From Firmicutes bacterium UBA5010 (GTDB taxonomy: Bacteria > Bacillota > Clostridia > Tissierellales > Sedimentibacteraceae), in NCBI GenBank assembly GCA_002396645.1, contig DGYI01000059.1:1-51840 (forward strand): DNA of 51,840 nt, in the 5' to 3' direction. Under the pieces are notes generated by a model. That model was not told the DNA's origin. It ran no database searches and saw only the letters and a list, made by a program, of their open reading frames with translations. Of this stretch, positions 25,826-35,237 are shown one piece after another; the stretch's first letter is position 1, and each line of letters starts with the position of its first letter. Made by a program: the position numbers and the translations under genes.

Positions 25826-25864
25826 AAAAGGGACTGGCTGCGCTTTGCGCAGCTGGTCCCTTTT
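25826..25864. terminator. Second, GC-rich hairpin after rpmF
   Basis: AAAAGGGACTGGCTGCGC-TTT-GCGCAGCTGGTCCCTTTT forms an 18-bp stem with two G-U pairs and a 3-base loop, ending in TTTT. It is unusually GC-rich for this genome. It could be a back-up terminator or a small repeat element. The rest of the 313-bp interval before the chemoreceptor holds only that gene's promoter and a weak repeat at 25879-25908. Confidence 0.7.
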
Positions 25865-25998
25865 GATGTATATTTACACATTATTTTGAGGTTTTCATTA
25901 AAATAATGAAATTCTGCAAAGACAGTGTTACAATACATAGAAGACGTAAACATACCGTAATATGTAAAAATATAATAATAGAATATTTTGTAATATAA

Positions 25999-26027
25999 TT
26001 GATTTATTTGTCAATAATTGCTATAAT
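25999..26027 (+). promoter_or_regulatory. Promoter of the chemoreceptor gene
   Basis: TTGATT (25999-26004), 17-bp spacer, TATAAT (26022-26027), 55 bp before the start. No sigma-28-type motility promoter is evident. Confidence 0.6.
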
Positions 26028-26082
26028 TACGTACAGGATTTTTTGTATATAAATTGTCTTATTAGAATGGGAGAGAGAGATA

Positions 26083-28128
26083 ATGAAAAAAATTAGCAGT
26101 AAAGTTTTTTGTTTGACCATTTCAATGGTTTTGATAACCTTTATATCGTTATCATGCGTATCAATTTTAAAATTTAACGAAGAAATCAGAACAAGCTCCA
26201 TTGCACAGCTTAGATCTATGTCTACTCAAAATGTAAGTGAGGTAGACAGAGTTTTAAGAAGTGTTGAAGGAAGAGTTGACAATGTTGAATTTGCAATTAC
26301 AAACAGCATTGATAAATCAAAGCTATATAGTAAAAATATGTCTTATTTTAAGGAATATGAAAGCTCAATTAACAATATAGCTATAGACCAATTGGGCAAG
26401 ATAGAAGGACTGCTGTCTGCTTATGTTAGGTATGAACCAAAGCTTACTTACGGTACATCCGGCTTGTTTTACACTGATACTGATGGAGATGGAAAAATGG
26501 AAGCGATAGTTCCTACTGATTTGTTAGCCTATGATGCTGATGATAAGGAGCACGTAGGTTGGTTTTACGAGCCTTTAAAAAATGGCAAGGCAACATGGAT
26601 GAGCCCATACTATAATGCAAATTTAGATAAAACTATTATATCCTTTGTTTTACCATTTTATCTTGATGGTAAAGGATTCGGTGTTGTTGGTATAGATTTT
26701 GACTTCGAGTATATACTTCAGATAATAAATAATAACAACGTATATAATACCGGCTACATATTTATGTTAGATGAGCAGAATAATTTCATAGAGCATCCTG
26801 ACTATACTAATGCTGAAAATTTATCAGAGGTTGAGAACGGGGCATATTCAGCATTATCAAGTTTAATAGAAAAACAGGACGATGGATATTTTAGTGACAG
26901 AGTTAATGGTGAGCAGTTTATTGCAGGGTATGCAACGATGAGTAACGGATGGAAGATAGGTATCGTACCAACCAGCAGAGAATTATATAGTCAGCTTTAT
27001 TCTACAATTGGAACATTACTTGTTTCTATAGCAATAATTCTTGTGATTACAGCAGTAGCTTCTTATGTTATAGGCAATAGAATGACTAAGCCTATCAGAG
27101 AGTTAACTGTTATTTCCGGAAAGCTTGCAGATGGAGATTTAAGCAGTGTTATTAATATAAATTCAAAGGATGAGGTTGGACAGCTAGCTGCTGCTATAAA
27201 GGGCTTAACACAAAGACTGTCAAAATACATAGATTATATAGATGAAATTTCATATTCACTTGATGAATTGGGCAAGGGTAGTTTAAGCCTAAGCCTTCAG
27301 CAGGATTATGATGGGGAGTTCGCTAAGATAAAGGAATCACTGCTTCACACATCATCTATGTTTAAGAATACGATTGGGGAAATAATTGATATATCAAAGC
27401 TTGTATCGGATAGCTCAATTCAAGTTTCAGGTGGTTCACAATTACTTGCTCAGGGTGCAACTGAACAGGCTAGTTCTATAGAAGAATTATCCGCTACTAT
27501 TCAAGAAATTTCAAATAATGTTAATAAAAATGCCGAAAATGCTAAGGTAGCGGCTAAGCATATACAAACGCTGGGTTCAGCAGCCGACAAGAGCAGTGAC
27601 CAAATGCAAAGTATGATATCTGCAATTGAGGAAATTAACACTAAATCTTCTGAAATCAGTAAAATAAATAAAGCTATAGAAGATATAGCGTTCCAAACAA
27701 ACATATTGGCGTTAAATGCAGCTGTTGAGGCTGCAAGAGCAGGTTCTGCCGGAAAGGGCTTTGCTGTTGTAGCAGATGAGGTTAGAAATCTGGCAATAAA
27801 ATCATCAGAGGCTGCTAAGAATACAGCGAGTTTAATTGAGGACACAATTAATGCAGTTGAGAATGGTACAAGCATAGCTAATGAAACGAATGCTGTTTTA
27901 AAAGATGTAGTTGAGAATGTAGGAGGATTTGTAAGCTTAGTTAATGAAATTGCCGAAGCATCTAATGAACAGGCAGCTTCACTATCTCAAACACTAGAGG
28001 CATTAGAGCAGGTTAATATTGTTGTTCAAACAAATTCTGCTACTGCTGAAGAAAGCTCAGCTACAAGCGAGGAGTTATCCGGACAAGCAGAAATGCTAAA
28101 AAATATATCAGGTCATTTTAAAATTTAA
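26083..28128 (+). CDS. Methyl-accepting chemotaxis protein with Cache sensor
   Basis: A 681-residue chemoreceptor. Order: TM1 (about 7-28), an extracytoplasmic double-Cache-type sensor (about 30-300, with GWFYEPLKNGKATWMSPYY and GVVGIDFDFEYI), TM2 (about 306-330), HAMP (RMTKPIRELTVISGKLADGD), then the signalling coiled coil with the CheA/CheW tip EDIAFQTNILALNAAVEAA. Glutamine/glutamate-rich methylation helices flank it. RBS GGGAGAGAGAG precedes ATG 26083. It has its own promoter and terminator inside the rpmF-plsX interval. Ligand unknown; Cache domains often bind amino or organic acids. Confidence 0.93.
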   Translation: MKKISSKVFCLTISMVLITFISLSCVSILKFNEEIRTSSIAQLRSMSTQNVSEVDRVLRSVEGRVDNVEFAITNSIDKSKLYSKNMSYFKEYESSINNIAIDQLGKIEGLLSAYVRYEPKLTYGTSGLFYTDTDGDGKMEAIVPTDLLAYDADDKEHVGWFYEPLKNGKATWMSPYYNANLDKTIISFVLPFYLDGKGFGVVGIDFDFEYILQIINNNNVYNTGYIFMLDEQNNFIEHPDYTNAENLSEVENGAYSALSSLIEKQDDGYFSDRVNGEQFIAGYATMSNGWKIGIVPTSRELYSQLYSTIGTLLVSIAIILVITAVASYVIGNRMTKPIRELTVISGKLADGDLSSVININSKDEVGQLAAAIKGLTQRLSKYIDYIDEISYSLDELGKGSLSLSLQQDYDGEFAKIKESLLHTSSMFKNTIGEIIDISKLVSDSSIQVSGGSQLLAQGATEQASSIEELSATIQEISNNVNKNAENAKVAAKHIQTLGSAADKSSDQMQSMISAIEEINTKSSEISKINKAIEDIAFQTNILALNAAVEAARAGSAGKGFAVVADEVRNLAIKSSEAAKNTASLIEDTINAVENGTSIANETNAVLKDVVENVGGFVSLVNEIAEASNEQAASLSQTLEALEQVNIVVQTNSATAEESSATSEELSGQAEMLKNISGHFKI

Positions 28129-28194
28129 AAAAGATTAGTTTAAAAAAGAGTTATTTTGATATAATTAAAGTATATGAATAACATATAGTAAGAT

Positions 28195-28240
28195 AAAAAA
28201 ATCTTTAGAAATATTAAATCGCTAAAGATTTTTTTATTTT
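28195..28240 (+). terminator. Terminator of the chemoreceptor gene
   Basis: AAAAAAATCTTTAG pairs perfectly with CTAAAGATTTTTTT (28195-28208 with 28222-28235), followed by further T. It isolates the receptor from plsX. Confidence 0.85.
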
Positions 28241-28360
28241 TATGATAGAAAAGTCCTTTTCCCTGTCATATCGTATAAAAAGAGCGAAATTAGTTTTGAT
28301 TTTTTATGTTGAAGCTTAATTTTTTAGCATTTTATTGACATGATTAATCAAATTTTTTTA

Positions 28361-28389
28361 TTGCATTTAATAATTAATTACGCTATACT
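28361..28389 (+). promoter_or_regulatory. Promoter of plsX
   Basis: TTGCAT (28361-28366), 17-bp spacer, TATACT (28384-28389), 34 bp before the plsX start. I saw no FapR-type operator around it. Confidence 0.6.
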
Positions 28390-28423
28390 AACACATAGGA
28401 AATTAATATAAGGAAGGTGCCTT

Positions 28424-29404
28424 ATGAAGATAATTGTAGACGCTATGGGTGGCGATAATGCACCTGAGGCTGTAGTTAAAGGATGTTTACTTGCAAGAGA
28501 TGAACATAATGTAAATATTGTACTGTCCGGTAAAGAAGATATATTAAAAAAATGTATTGAAAATGAAACTAAGGATTATAGAAATATTGAAATTTTAAAT
28601 GCAGAAGATGTAATAACAAACGATGATAAGCCCGTTATGGCTATAAGAAGAAAAAAAGAGTCTTCACTTGTTAAAGCACTTCATGCAGTAAAGAACAATG
28701 AGGTTGATGCGATAGTTTCGGCAGGAAGTACAGGTGCACTTTTAAGCGGTGCAACACTTATTATAGGCAGAATAGGCAGACTTGAGAGGCCTGCACTGGC
28801 ACCTTTTATACCTACAGACAAGGGATTTTGTTTGTTGCTTGATGCAGGAGCAAATGTCGATTGTAAGCCTGAATTTTTGGCGGATTTTGCTCTTATGGGA
28901 AGCATATATATTAAACAGGTTTTAAATATAGATAATCCTAGAGTAGGGCTGTTGAATATTGGAGGCGAAGAAGGCAAGGGCAATCAATTAACGATTGATA
29001 CATATGAGCTGTTAAAAAATTCAAATCTGAATTTTGTCGGAAATATCGAAAGCAGATACGTTTTAAGCGGTGCAGCCGATGTGGTTGTTGCAGATGGATT
29101 TGCAGGCAATATCTTATTAAAGTCTATCGAAGGCACAGCGTCATACATTATGAAAGGCTTAAAGGAAGAACTGACTTCCGGATTTAGGTCGAAAATAGGT
29201 GCTTTACTTGTAAAACCTGCTCTGCGTAATTTTAAGAAAAGATTAGATTACGGAGAAGTCGGAGGTGCAATGCTCTTAGGTGTTAATGCACCTGTTATAA
29301 AAGCTCATGGCAGTTCTGACAGCATAGCTATAAAAAATGCTATAAATCAAACAAAAAATATTTTAGACAACAATGTAGTAAATTTAATCAGAGAAGCGTT
29401 ATAG
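28424..29404 (+). CDS. plsX: Phosphate acyltransferase PlsX
   Basis: A 326-residue peripheral membrane enzyme converting acyl-ACP to acyl-phosphate, the donor for PlsY in phospholipid synthesis. Family motifs: IVDAMGGDNAP at the N-terminus, ALHAVKNNEVDAIVSAGSTGALL, LLDAGANVDCKPE, NIGGEEGKGNQ and VVADGFAGNILLKSIEG. RBS AAGGAAGGTG. acpP follows after 54 bp. fapR, which precedes plsX in many Firmicutes, is absent here. Confidence 0.96.
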   Translation: MKIIVDAMGGDNAPEAVVKGCLLARDEHNVNIVLSGKEDILKKCIENETKDYRNIEILNAEDVITNDDKPVMAIRRKKESSLVKALHAVKNNEVDAIVSAGSTGALLSGATLIIGRIGRLERPALAPFIPTDKGFCLLLDAGANVDCKPEFLADFALMGSIYIKQVLNIDNPRVGLLNIGGEEGKGNQLTIDTYELLKNSNLNFVGNIESRYVLSGAADVVVADGFAGNILLKSIEGTASYIMKGLKEELTSGFRSKIGALLVKPALRNFKKRLDYGEVGGAMLLGVNAPVIKAHGSSDSIAIKNAINQTKNILDNNVVNLIREAL

Positions 29405-29458
29405 TTATAATTTATTACATTCATGCAATTCATATAGTATATCAAGGAGGTGAATATA

Positions 29459-29689
29459 ATGTTTGAGAGAGTAAGGGAAATTATATGTGAAAAATTAGGA
29501 GTGGAGTCTTCGGAAGTATCAATGACTACTTCATTTAAGGATGATCTGGATGCCGACTCTTTGAGCTTATTCGAGCTGGTTATGGCGTTTGAAGAAGAAT
29601 TTAATATAGAAATTGATGATGAACAAACAGAAAATATAGAAACTGTTGGAGATATAGTATCATATTTAGATAACATAGTGGAAAAATAG
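29459..29689 (+). CDS. acpP: Acyl carrier protein
   Basis: A 76-residue acidic carrier protein. The phosphopantetheine attachment motif is DADSLS, with Ser34 as the modified residue; the flanking DDLD and FELVMAFEEEF helices are typical. I chose ATG 29459 behind AAGGAGG (29444-29450); the in-frame GTG at 29450 overlaps that RBS. It works with PlsX in lipid synthesis and sits upstream of rnc as in many bacteria. Confidence 0.95.
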   Translation: MFERVREIICEKLGVESSEVSMTTSFKDDLDADSLSLFELVMAFEEEFNIEIDDEQTENIETVGDIVSYLDNIVEK

Positions 29690-29702
29690 GAATTTATAAT
29701 TG

Positions 29703-29756
29703 AACACAGATTACACAAAGTTTCCTTTTAATCTAAGTAATCTGTGTTTAATTTTT
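29703..29756 (+). terminator. Terminator after acpP
   Basis: AACACAGATTAC (29703-29714) pairs perfectly with GTAATCTGTGTT (29737-29748), 12 bp, followed by TAATTTTTT. Confidence 0.8.
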
Positions 29757-29839
29757 TAGAGATAATGCTAATCTTAATTAAAATACTAAGAAGTTTTATA
29801 ATTAGGATTAGTAGTATAAGCTAAAGAAGAGGTGTGAGG

Positions 29840-30553
29840 GTGAATAAAAAAAATAAACATTTCAATGAGCTAGAGACTAGCATAGGCTATAAATTCAAAG
29901 ATATTGGGTTTTTAGAAAATGCTTTGACACACAGCTCATATTCTAATGAGAATAAAATATATAAAAGAATTAATAATGAAAGATTAGAGTTTCTTGGAGA
30001 CTCGGTTTTGGGCATAGTTGTAAGCAGATACATATATAAAGAATTTCCTAATTATCCCGAGGGAGATTTATCAAAGCTAAGAGCACAAGTAGTATGTGAG
30101 GATATGCTTAATGAAATAGCTGTAAAACATGATGTCGGCAAATATCTTGTTCTTGGAAAAGGAGAGGAGACAACAGGCGGAAGAGACAGAAAATCAATAT
30201 TGGCGGATGCTGTTGAAGCAATAATAGCTGCAATTTATCTTGATGGCGGCTTGGAAAGCGCTGATGTATTTATACTGGATAATTTAAAAGACAACATAAA
30301 TACTCTTGTTAAAGGCAAGATTTTTTCGGATTACAAATCGTATTTGCAGGAATATTTGCAAAGCCAAAATTCTTCTAACAGAATCAAATATGTTGTTACA
30401 AATGAAGAGGGACCTGACCACGATAAAATATTTTATGTTGATTTATTGGTAAACAAAAAGAAGTTCGGAGAAGGAAGCGGAAAAAGTAAAAAAGTCGCAG
30501 AGCAAAATGCCGCAAAAGAGGCATTAGTTAAGCTTGGTGAGATACATGAATAG
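29840..30553 (+). CDS. rnc: Ribonuclease III
   Basis: A 237-residue double-strand-specific endoribonuclease that processes rRNA precursors and structured mRNAs. The catalytic signature NERLEFLGDSVL and the second acidic cluster DAVEAIIAAIYLDGG are intact; a double-stranded RNA-binding domain closes the protein (SYLQEYLQSQ to AKEALVKLG). I prefer GTG 29840, 5 bases after GAGGTG; GTG 29834 overlaps the RBS and would add two residues. The 3' end overlaps the next gene by 8 bases. Confidence 0.95.
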   Translation: MNKKNKHFNELETSIGYKFKDIGFLENALTHSSYSNENKIYKRINNERLEFLGDSVLGIVVSRYIYKEFPNYPEGDLSKLRAQVVCEDMLNEIAVKHDVGKYLVLGKGEETTGGRDRKSILADAVEAIIAAIYLDGGLESADVFILDNLKDNINTLVKGKIFSDYKSYLQEYLQSQNSSNRIKYVVTNEEGPDHDKIFYVDLLVNKKKFGEGSGKSKKVAEQNAAKEALVKLGEIHE

Positions 30554-31640
30554 CTCAAAAAAAATAATTCCTATATTTGTTCCTCATAGGGGTTGTCCGA
30601 ATGACTGTGTATTTTGTAATCAAAAAAAGATAACGGGAAAAACAAACAGTAGTATAAATAGTGCTTATGTTATCAGTGTTGTTGAAGATTACCTAAAAAC
30701 ACGTGATAAGTATAGTGACTTAGCATATTTTGGCGGTAGCTTTACTGCCATTGATTTGGATTTGCAGACAGAACTTCTGGAAGTTGCGTATCATTATAAG
30801 AAAAAGGGTGTTTTTGATAATATAAGAATTTCAACAAGACCGGATGCAATAAATGATGAGATATTAAAAATTCAGAAAAAATACGGAGTTACAATAATTG
30901 AATTGGGTATACAAAGTCTGGATGATGATGTGTTAAAAAAATCAAATCGAGGCCATAGTGTGCAAGACTCTGTAAAAGCCAGCAAATTGATAAAAGAACA
31001 TGGATTTGTACTCGGACATCAAATTATGCCGGGTTTGCCGGGAAGCAGTGCAGAAAAAGATATAGAAACCTGTAAAAAATCTATAAAGTTAAGACCTGAT
31101 ATTGCCAGAATTTATCCTACCTTAATTATAAAGGAAACAGAGCTTGAAAATATGTATAAAGAGAATAAATATTTGCCGCTTAGTTTAGAAAATGCGGCAA
31201 ATTTAAGTGCCTATCTTTATTCTTTGTATACAGTTAATAACATAAATGTTATTAGAATAGGGCTTCAAAATACGGATACGATTAATGAAGAAAATGACGT
31301 GCTTGCAGGTCCGTTTCATCCTGCTTTCAGACAGCTTGCAGAGGAAAAATTATATCTGAATTCTATATTGTATAATCTGAGGGACAAAGAACTTAATGAA
31401 AGTATAACAATAAGTGCCAATAAAAATCTAATGAGCTATATAACCGGTCATGGAAAGAAAAACTTTGACTATATTAAGGATAATTTTGGACTAAAAAGGA
31501 TTTATTTACAGGAGATAGAGGATAAGAGCATCATAGACATATACGATAACTTAAAGTTAATTGCCAAAATAAAAAAGGAAGATATTTTTAAAGAATTCAT
31601 TTCTAATTTTAAAATTGAGGACAAAAAATTATGTTTTTAA
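30546..31640 (+). CDS. Radical SAM protein (Elp3-like core)
   Basis: A 364-residue radical SAM enzyme, the type conserved between rnc and smc in Clostridia. The iron-sulfur site is CPNDCVFC (C-x3-C-x2-C), followed by the GGSFTAID glycine-rich SAM motif, STRPDAIN and GIQSLDDDVLKKSNRGH, which are shared with the Elp3/HemN-type cores. It has no acetyltransferase domain. ATG 30546 lies inside rnc. The substrate is not established; RNA or tRNA modification is a reasonable guess. Confidence 0.85.
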   Translation: MNSSKKIIPIFVPHRGCPNDCVFCNQKKITGKTNSSINSAYVISVVEDYLKTRDKYSDLAYFGGSFTAIDLDLQTELLEVAYHYKKKGVFDNIRISTRPDAINDEILKIQKKYGVTIIELGIQSLDDDVLKKSNRGHSVQDSVKASKLIKEHGFVLGHQIMPGLPGSSAEKDIETCKKSIKLRPDIARIYPTLIIKETELENMYKENKYLPLSLENAANLSAYLYSLYTVNNINVIRIGLQNTDTINEENDVLAGPFHPAFRQLAEEKLYLNSILYNLRDKELNESITISANKNLMSYITGHGKKNFDYIKDNFGLKRIYLQEIEDKSIIDIYDNLKLIAKIKKEDIFKEFISNFKIEDKKLCF

Positions 31641-34600
31641 AAAAGATATATGTTCATGGATTCAAATCATTTGCGGATAAAACCGAAATAATAGTTGAAA
31701 AGGGTATGACTGCAATAGTCGGACCTAACGGCAGCGGTAAAAGCAATATATCTGATTCTATAAAATGGGTTTTGGGAGAGCAAAGTCCTAAAACCTTAAG
31801 AGGCTCTAAAATGGAGGACATAATATTTGCGGGTACTGAAAAAAGAATGCCTCTGGGTTATGCAGACGTAGAGCTTATTTTTGACAATCAAAGCGGAAGA
31901 CTTCCTGTTGAATATAAGGAAGTAAGCATAAAAAGAAGATTGTTCAGAACAGGTGAAAGCGAATATTCTATAAACAAGCAATCATGTAGGCTTAAAGATA
32001 TAAAAGAGCTTTTTATGGACACAGGTATCGGAAAAGACGGTTATTCGGTTATAGGACAAGGTAAGGTTGAGGAAATACTCAGCCCTAATTCTGATGTCAG
32101 AAGAGGAGTATTTGAGGAAGCTGCCGGAATTGTTAAGTTCAAATCCAGAAAAGAAGAGGCAGTAAAAAAACTTGAAAAAACAAATGACAATTTAGACAGA
32201 GTTAAGGATATAATACACGAGCTTGAAACAAGAGTTGAGCCTTTGAGGATAGAGAGCGAAAAAGCAAAGGAATACATAGAATTAAAAGAAAATCTAAAAA
32301 ACATAGAGTTAAATTTATATGTCAGAGAATATGAAAAAAACAAAGAACAGCTTTCTATTTTTGAAAACCAGAAATCAGATATTTTAAAAGTTAAGCAGAG
32401 CATAATTTCAAGACGAGACAATTTAGAAGCTTTAATCTCTGAAGAAAAAGAAAATTTAATATCACTTGAAAAAGAAATTAATTCTTTGGCTGATGTCAGG
32501 AATACTCTGTCTAAGACTTATGACGAAAAAAATAATCTCATAAAGGTTCAAAATGAAAAGATATTTTTATATTCAGAAAATGTCGGAAGCATTGAAAATG
32601 AAATAGAAATATTGAAAAGCAGAAGGGATGAACTGATTCAAAGAATAGAATCTCACAATGAGGAAATTAAGAACTTAAGCTTATCCTTAAACAATAAAAA
32701 ATCGGAATATGATAAATTAAATGAGGAAGTATTGGCATTTAGAATAAAAATGGAAAGCTCCGTGAATGCCAGTGAGGAAAAAAGAAACAGTTTATTTGAG
32801 ATGCATAAATTCATCAATAAGCTGCAAAGCGATAAAAGCTCTACAGAGTCAATTGCAGCAAATTTTCAGGAAAGAATTGAACAGTTTGATAAGGAAATTG
32901 AGCTGGAGAAAAAGGAAAAAGATACAAAGCTTGAAGAATTAGATTTAATAAAAAACGAACAAACAGATAATAATAAATTATTGGAGAAATATAACAGGGA
33001 CTATAACCACAGTCTGACACAGCATGAAAATCTTTCGGAAGATAAAAAAGAAATGGAAAACAGGCTGAGGGTTTCTGTTAATGAGCTTAATACAGCTAAT
33101 TCAAGAATTAATTTTCTTAACAACATGGAATCCTTATATGAGGGCTACTATAAGAGCGTTCAGACCTTGATGAGTCTTCATAAAAAAGAAAATCTTTTCA
33201 GAGGTGCTATAAACGGTACTGTAGCAGATATAATCAAAACAGATAAAAAATATGAAACAGCTATTGAGATTGCGCTCGGTTCTGCTATACAGAATGTTAT
33301 TGTCAATAATAATCAAGATGCTGAGGCTATAATTGAATATCTTAAGGAAAAACAAATAGGAAGGGTTACATTTTTACCTATAAGCTCTATTAAGGGAAGA
33401 GGTTTAAACACCGAGGAATCCAATCTTTTGAATCAGCATGGAGTTATTGATACTGCAGATAATTTAATTGAAGCTGATGATATGTATACTAATATTATCA
33501 AGAGTTTGCTTGGAAGAACAATAATAGTTGAAAATATAAGAGACGGTTTCAGAGCTGCAAAGCTATCCAACAATACAATTAAAATTGTAAGTTTGCAAGG
33601 TGATGTTATAAATCCGGGAGGAGCTGTAACAGGAGGCTATATAAGTGCAAAAAATCAAAATATATTGAGCAGAAAAAGAGAAATCGAAGAAAGTCAAGAA
33701 AAACTAATAAGTCTCAAGAGAAAATGCCATGATATAGAACAGGATATAAAAAATATTGACAGGGATTTGATATCTAACAACAAGGAAATCAATACATTAA
33801 AACTAAATATTGAAGAAGCCAGTAAACTTGGTATGCAGCTTGATAATAAGATTAGCTTATATACAGAGCAAATATCAAAAATTGATTTATCTATAAATAA
33901 ATATCTTCAGGATAAGAACTACACCATAGGAGAAAATGAAAAACGTATCGCTGAAATTGATACAATCAATAAAAATATAGAAGAAATTAAGGTTAATATA
34001 ATTAACTTGGAGAAGGAAATCAATGATATAGCTCATATGAATAAATCCGATAAGGAAAAATATGATGAGTTAAGCTTGATTCTCAGCTCAAGGAATAATG
34101 AATTGTCGGCTGTCAGCCAGGAAATAAAATTTATTGAGGAAAAAATCAACAATACAAATCTTGAGCTTGAAAAAAACAATGAAATGCTTGAGCTTAAAAA
34201 CAGCAGCTTAAATGATACAGACACTGAAATAGAATCAGCAAAGCTGCAAATAGGTATTCTTGAAAATGAGTGCAATGAGTTAAAGAAAAAATTAGATGAA
34301 AGTCAAGAAAATTATGATTCTCATAAAACTAATTTTTCTAAAAAGCAAGAATTGATTAATAATTCTCAGATAGAATTAAATAATATTAATAAGAAGATGA
34401 CTGAAATCTTAGATGATGAATATGGTTTGAATATAAAAATTGAAAAACTCAGCTCAAAAATTGAAGAAATATCCGTGCGTTTATGGGAAGACTATGAAAT
34501 GAATTATGCCATGGCATTATCCTATAAAAATGAAGAGCTTAGCTATACTAGAGTTAACAATGATGTTTCAGCTATAAGAAAGGCCATAAAAAGCCTTGGT

Positions 34601-35194
34601 GATGTAAATATCAGCGCAATTAAGGAGTATAAAGAAGTTAAAGAAAGATATGACTTCTTATCAAAGCAGAAACAGGATTTAATTGATGCTAAAAATCAAT
34701 TAAATGATGTTATAAAAGAGCTTGAAATAAGAATGAGAGATCAATTTGTTGAGGAATTCGGAAAAATAAGAATTATATTTAATGAGGTTTTTTCCGATTT
34801 GTTTAACGGCGGAAAGGCGGATGTTTATCTTGAGGATGAAACTGATGCACTAAATAGTGCGATAGAAATTGCAGCACAGCCGCCCGGAAAGAAGCTTAGT
34901 AAAATATCCCTTTTATCGGGGGGAGAAAAAGCCTTGACTGCAATAGCTCTTTTGTTTTCAATACTCAAAACTAAGCCTACATCATTTTGTATATTGGATG
35001 AGATAGAAGCGGCGCTTGATGATATCAACGTCTATAGATTTTCAAGATATTTAAAAGAGTTTTCAAAAGAAACACAATTTTTATGTATAACTCACAGAAA
35101 AGGTACTATGGAGAATGCAGATACCTTATACGGAACTACAATGGAAGAAAAGGGTGTAACAAAACTGGTTTCAATGCGTTTAAGCAGTGAATAG
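31631..35194 (+). CDS. smc: Chromosome segregation protein SMC
   Basis: A 1187-residue condensin subunit. N-terminal ATPase half with Walker A GPNGSGKSNI (31-40), long coiled coil (about 165-500), hinge (about 510-660, including GRVTFLPISSIKGRG and PGGAVTGGYIS), returning coiled coil, and C-terminal head with signature LLSGGEKALTAIALLFS and Walker B FCILDEIEAALDD. Length is normal. The start overlaps the radical SAM gene by 10 bases, and ftsY follows at 43 bp, the standard rnc-smc-ftsY order. Confidence 0.97.
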   Translation: MFLKKIYVHGFKSFADKTEIIVEKGMTAIVGPNGSGKSNISDSIKWVLGEQSPKTLRGSKMEDIIFAGTEKRMPLGYADVELIFDNQSGRLPVEYKEVSIKRRLFRTGESEYSINKQSCRLKDIKELFMDTGIGKDGYSVIGQGKVEEILSPNSDVRRGVFEEAAGIVKFKSRKEEAVKKLEKTNDNLDRVKDIIHELETRVEPLRIESEKAKEYIELKENLKNIELNLYVREYEKNKEQLSIFENQKSDILKVKQSIISRRDNLEALISEEKENLISLEKEINSLADVRNTLSKTYDEKNNLIKVQNEKIFLYSENVGSIENEIEILKSRRDELIQRIESHNEEIKNLSLSLNNKKSEYDKLNEEVLAFRIKMESSVNASEEKRNSLFEMHKFINKLQSDKSSTESIAANFQERIEQFDKEIELEKKEKDTKLEELDLIKNEQTDNNKLLEKYNRDYNHSLTQHENLSEDKKEMENRLRVSVNELNTANSRINFLNNMESLYEGYYKSVQTLMSLHKKENLFRGAINGTVADIIKTDKKYETAIEIALGSAIQNVIVNNNQDAEAIIEYLKEKQIGRVTFLPISSIKGRGLNTEESNLLNQHGVIDTADNLIEADDMYTNIIKSLLGRTIIVENIRDGFRAAKLSNNTIKIVSLQGDVINPGGAVTGGYISAKNQNILSRKREIEESQEKLISLKRKCHDIEQDIKNIDRDLISNNKEINTLKLNIEEASKLGMQLDNKISLYTEQISKIDLSINKYLQDKNYTIGENEKRIAEIDTINKNIEEIKVNIINLEKEINDIAHMNKSDKEKYDELSLILSSRNNELSAVSQEIKFIEEKINNTNLELEKNNEMLELKNSSLNDTDTEIESAKLQIGILENECNELKKKLDESQENYDSHKTNFSKKQELINNSQIELNNINKKMTEILDDEYGLNIKIEKLSSKIEEISVRLWEDYEMNYAMALSYKNEELSYTRVNNDVSAIRKAIKSLGDVNISAIKEYKEVKERYDFLSKQKQDLIDAKNQLNDVIKELEIRMRDQFVEEFGKIRIIFNEVFSDLFNGGKADVYLEDETDALNSAIEIAAQPPGKKLSKISLLSGGEKALTAIALLFSILKTKPTSFCILDEIEAALDDINVYRFSRYLKEFSKETQFLCITHRKGTMENADTLYGTTMEEKGVTKLVSMRLSSE

Positions 35195-35237
35195 TGCGAA
35201 GAAGCAAGTTTTACACCTGATAAAATGGAGGTATAAG

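Noticed and set aside
25879..25908. CATTATTTT/AAAATAATG inverted repeat before the chemoreceptor gene
   Set aside because: Only A/T-rich 9-bp arms with a 12-base loop, far from the promoter; likely chance in AT-rich sequence.
28129..28423. fapR gene or FapR operator before plsX
   Set aside because: The interval holds only a terminator and a promoter; no reading frame or the expected long palindrome.
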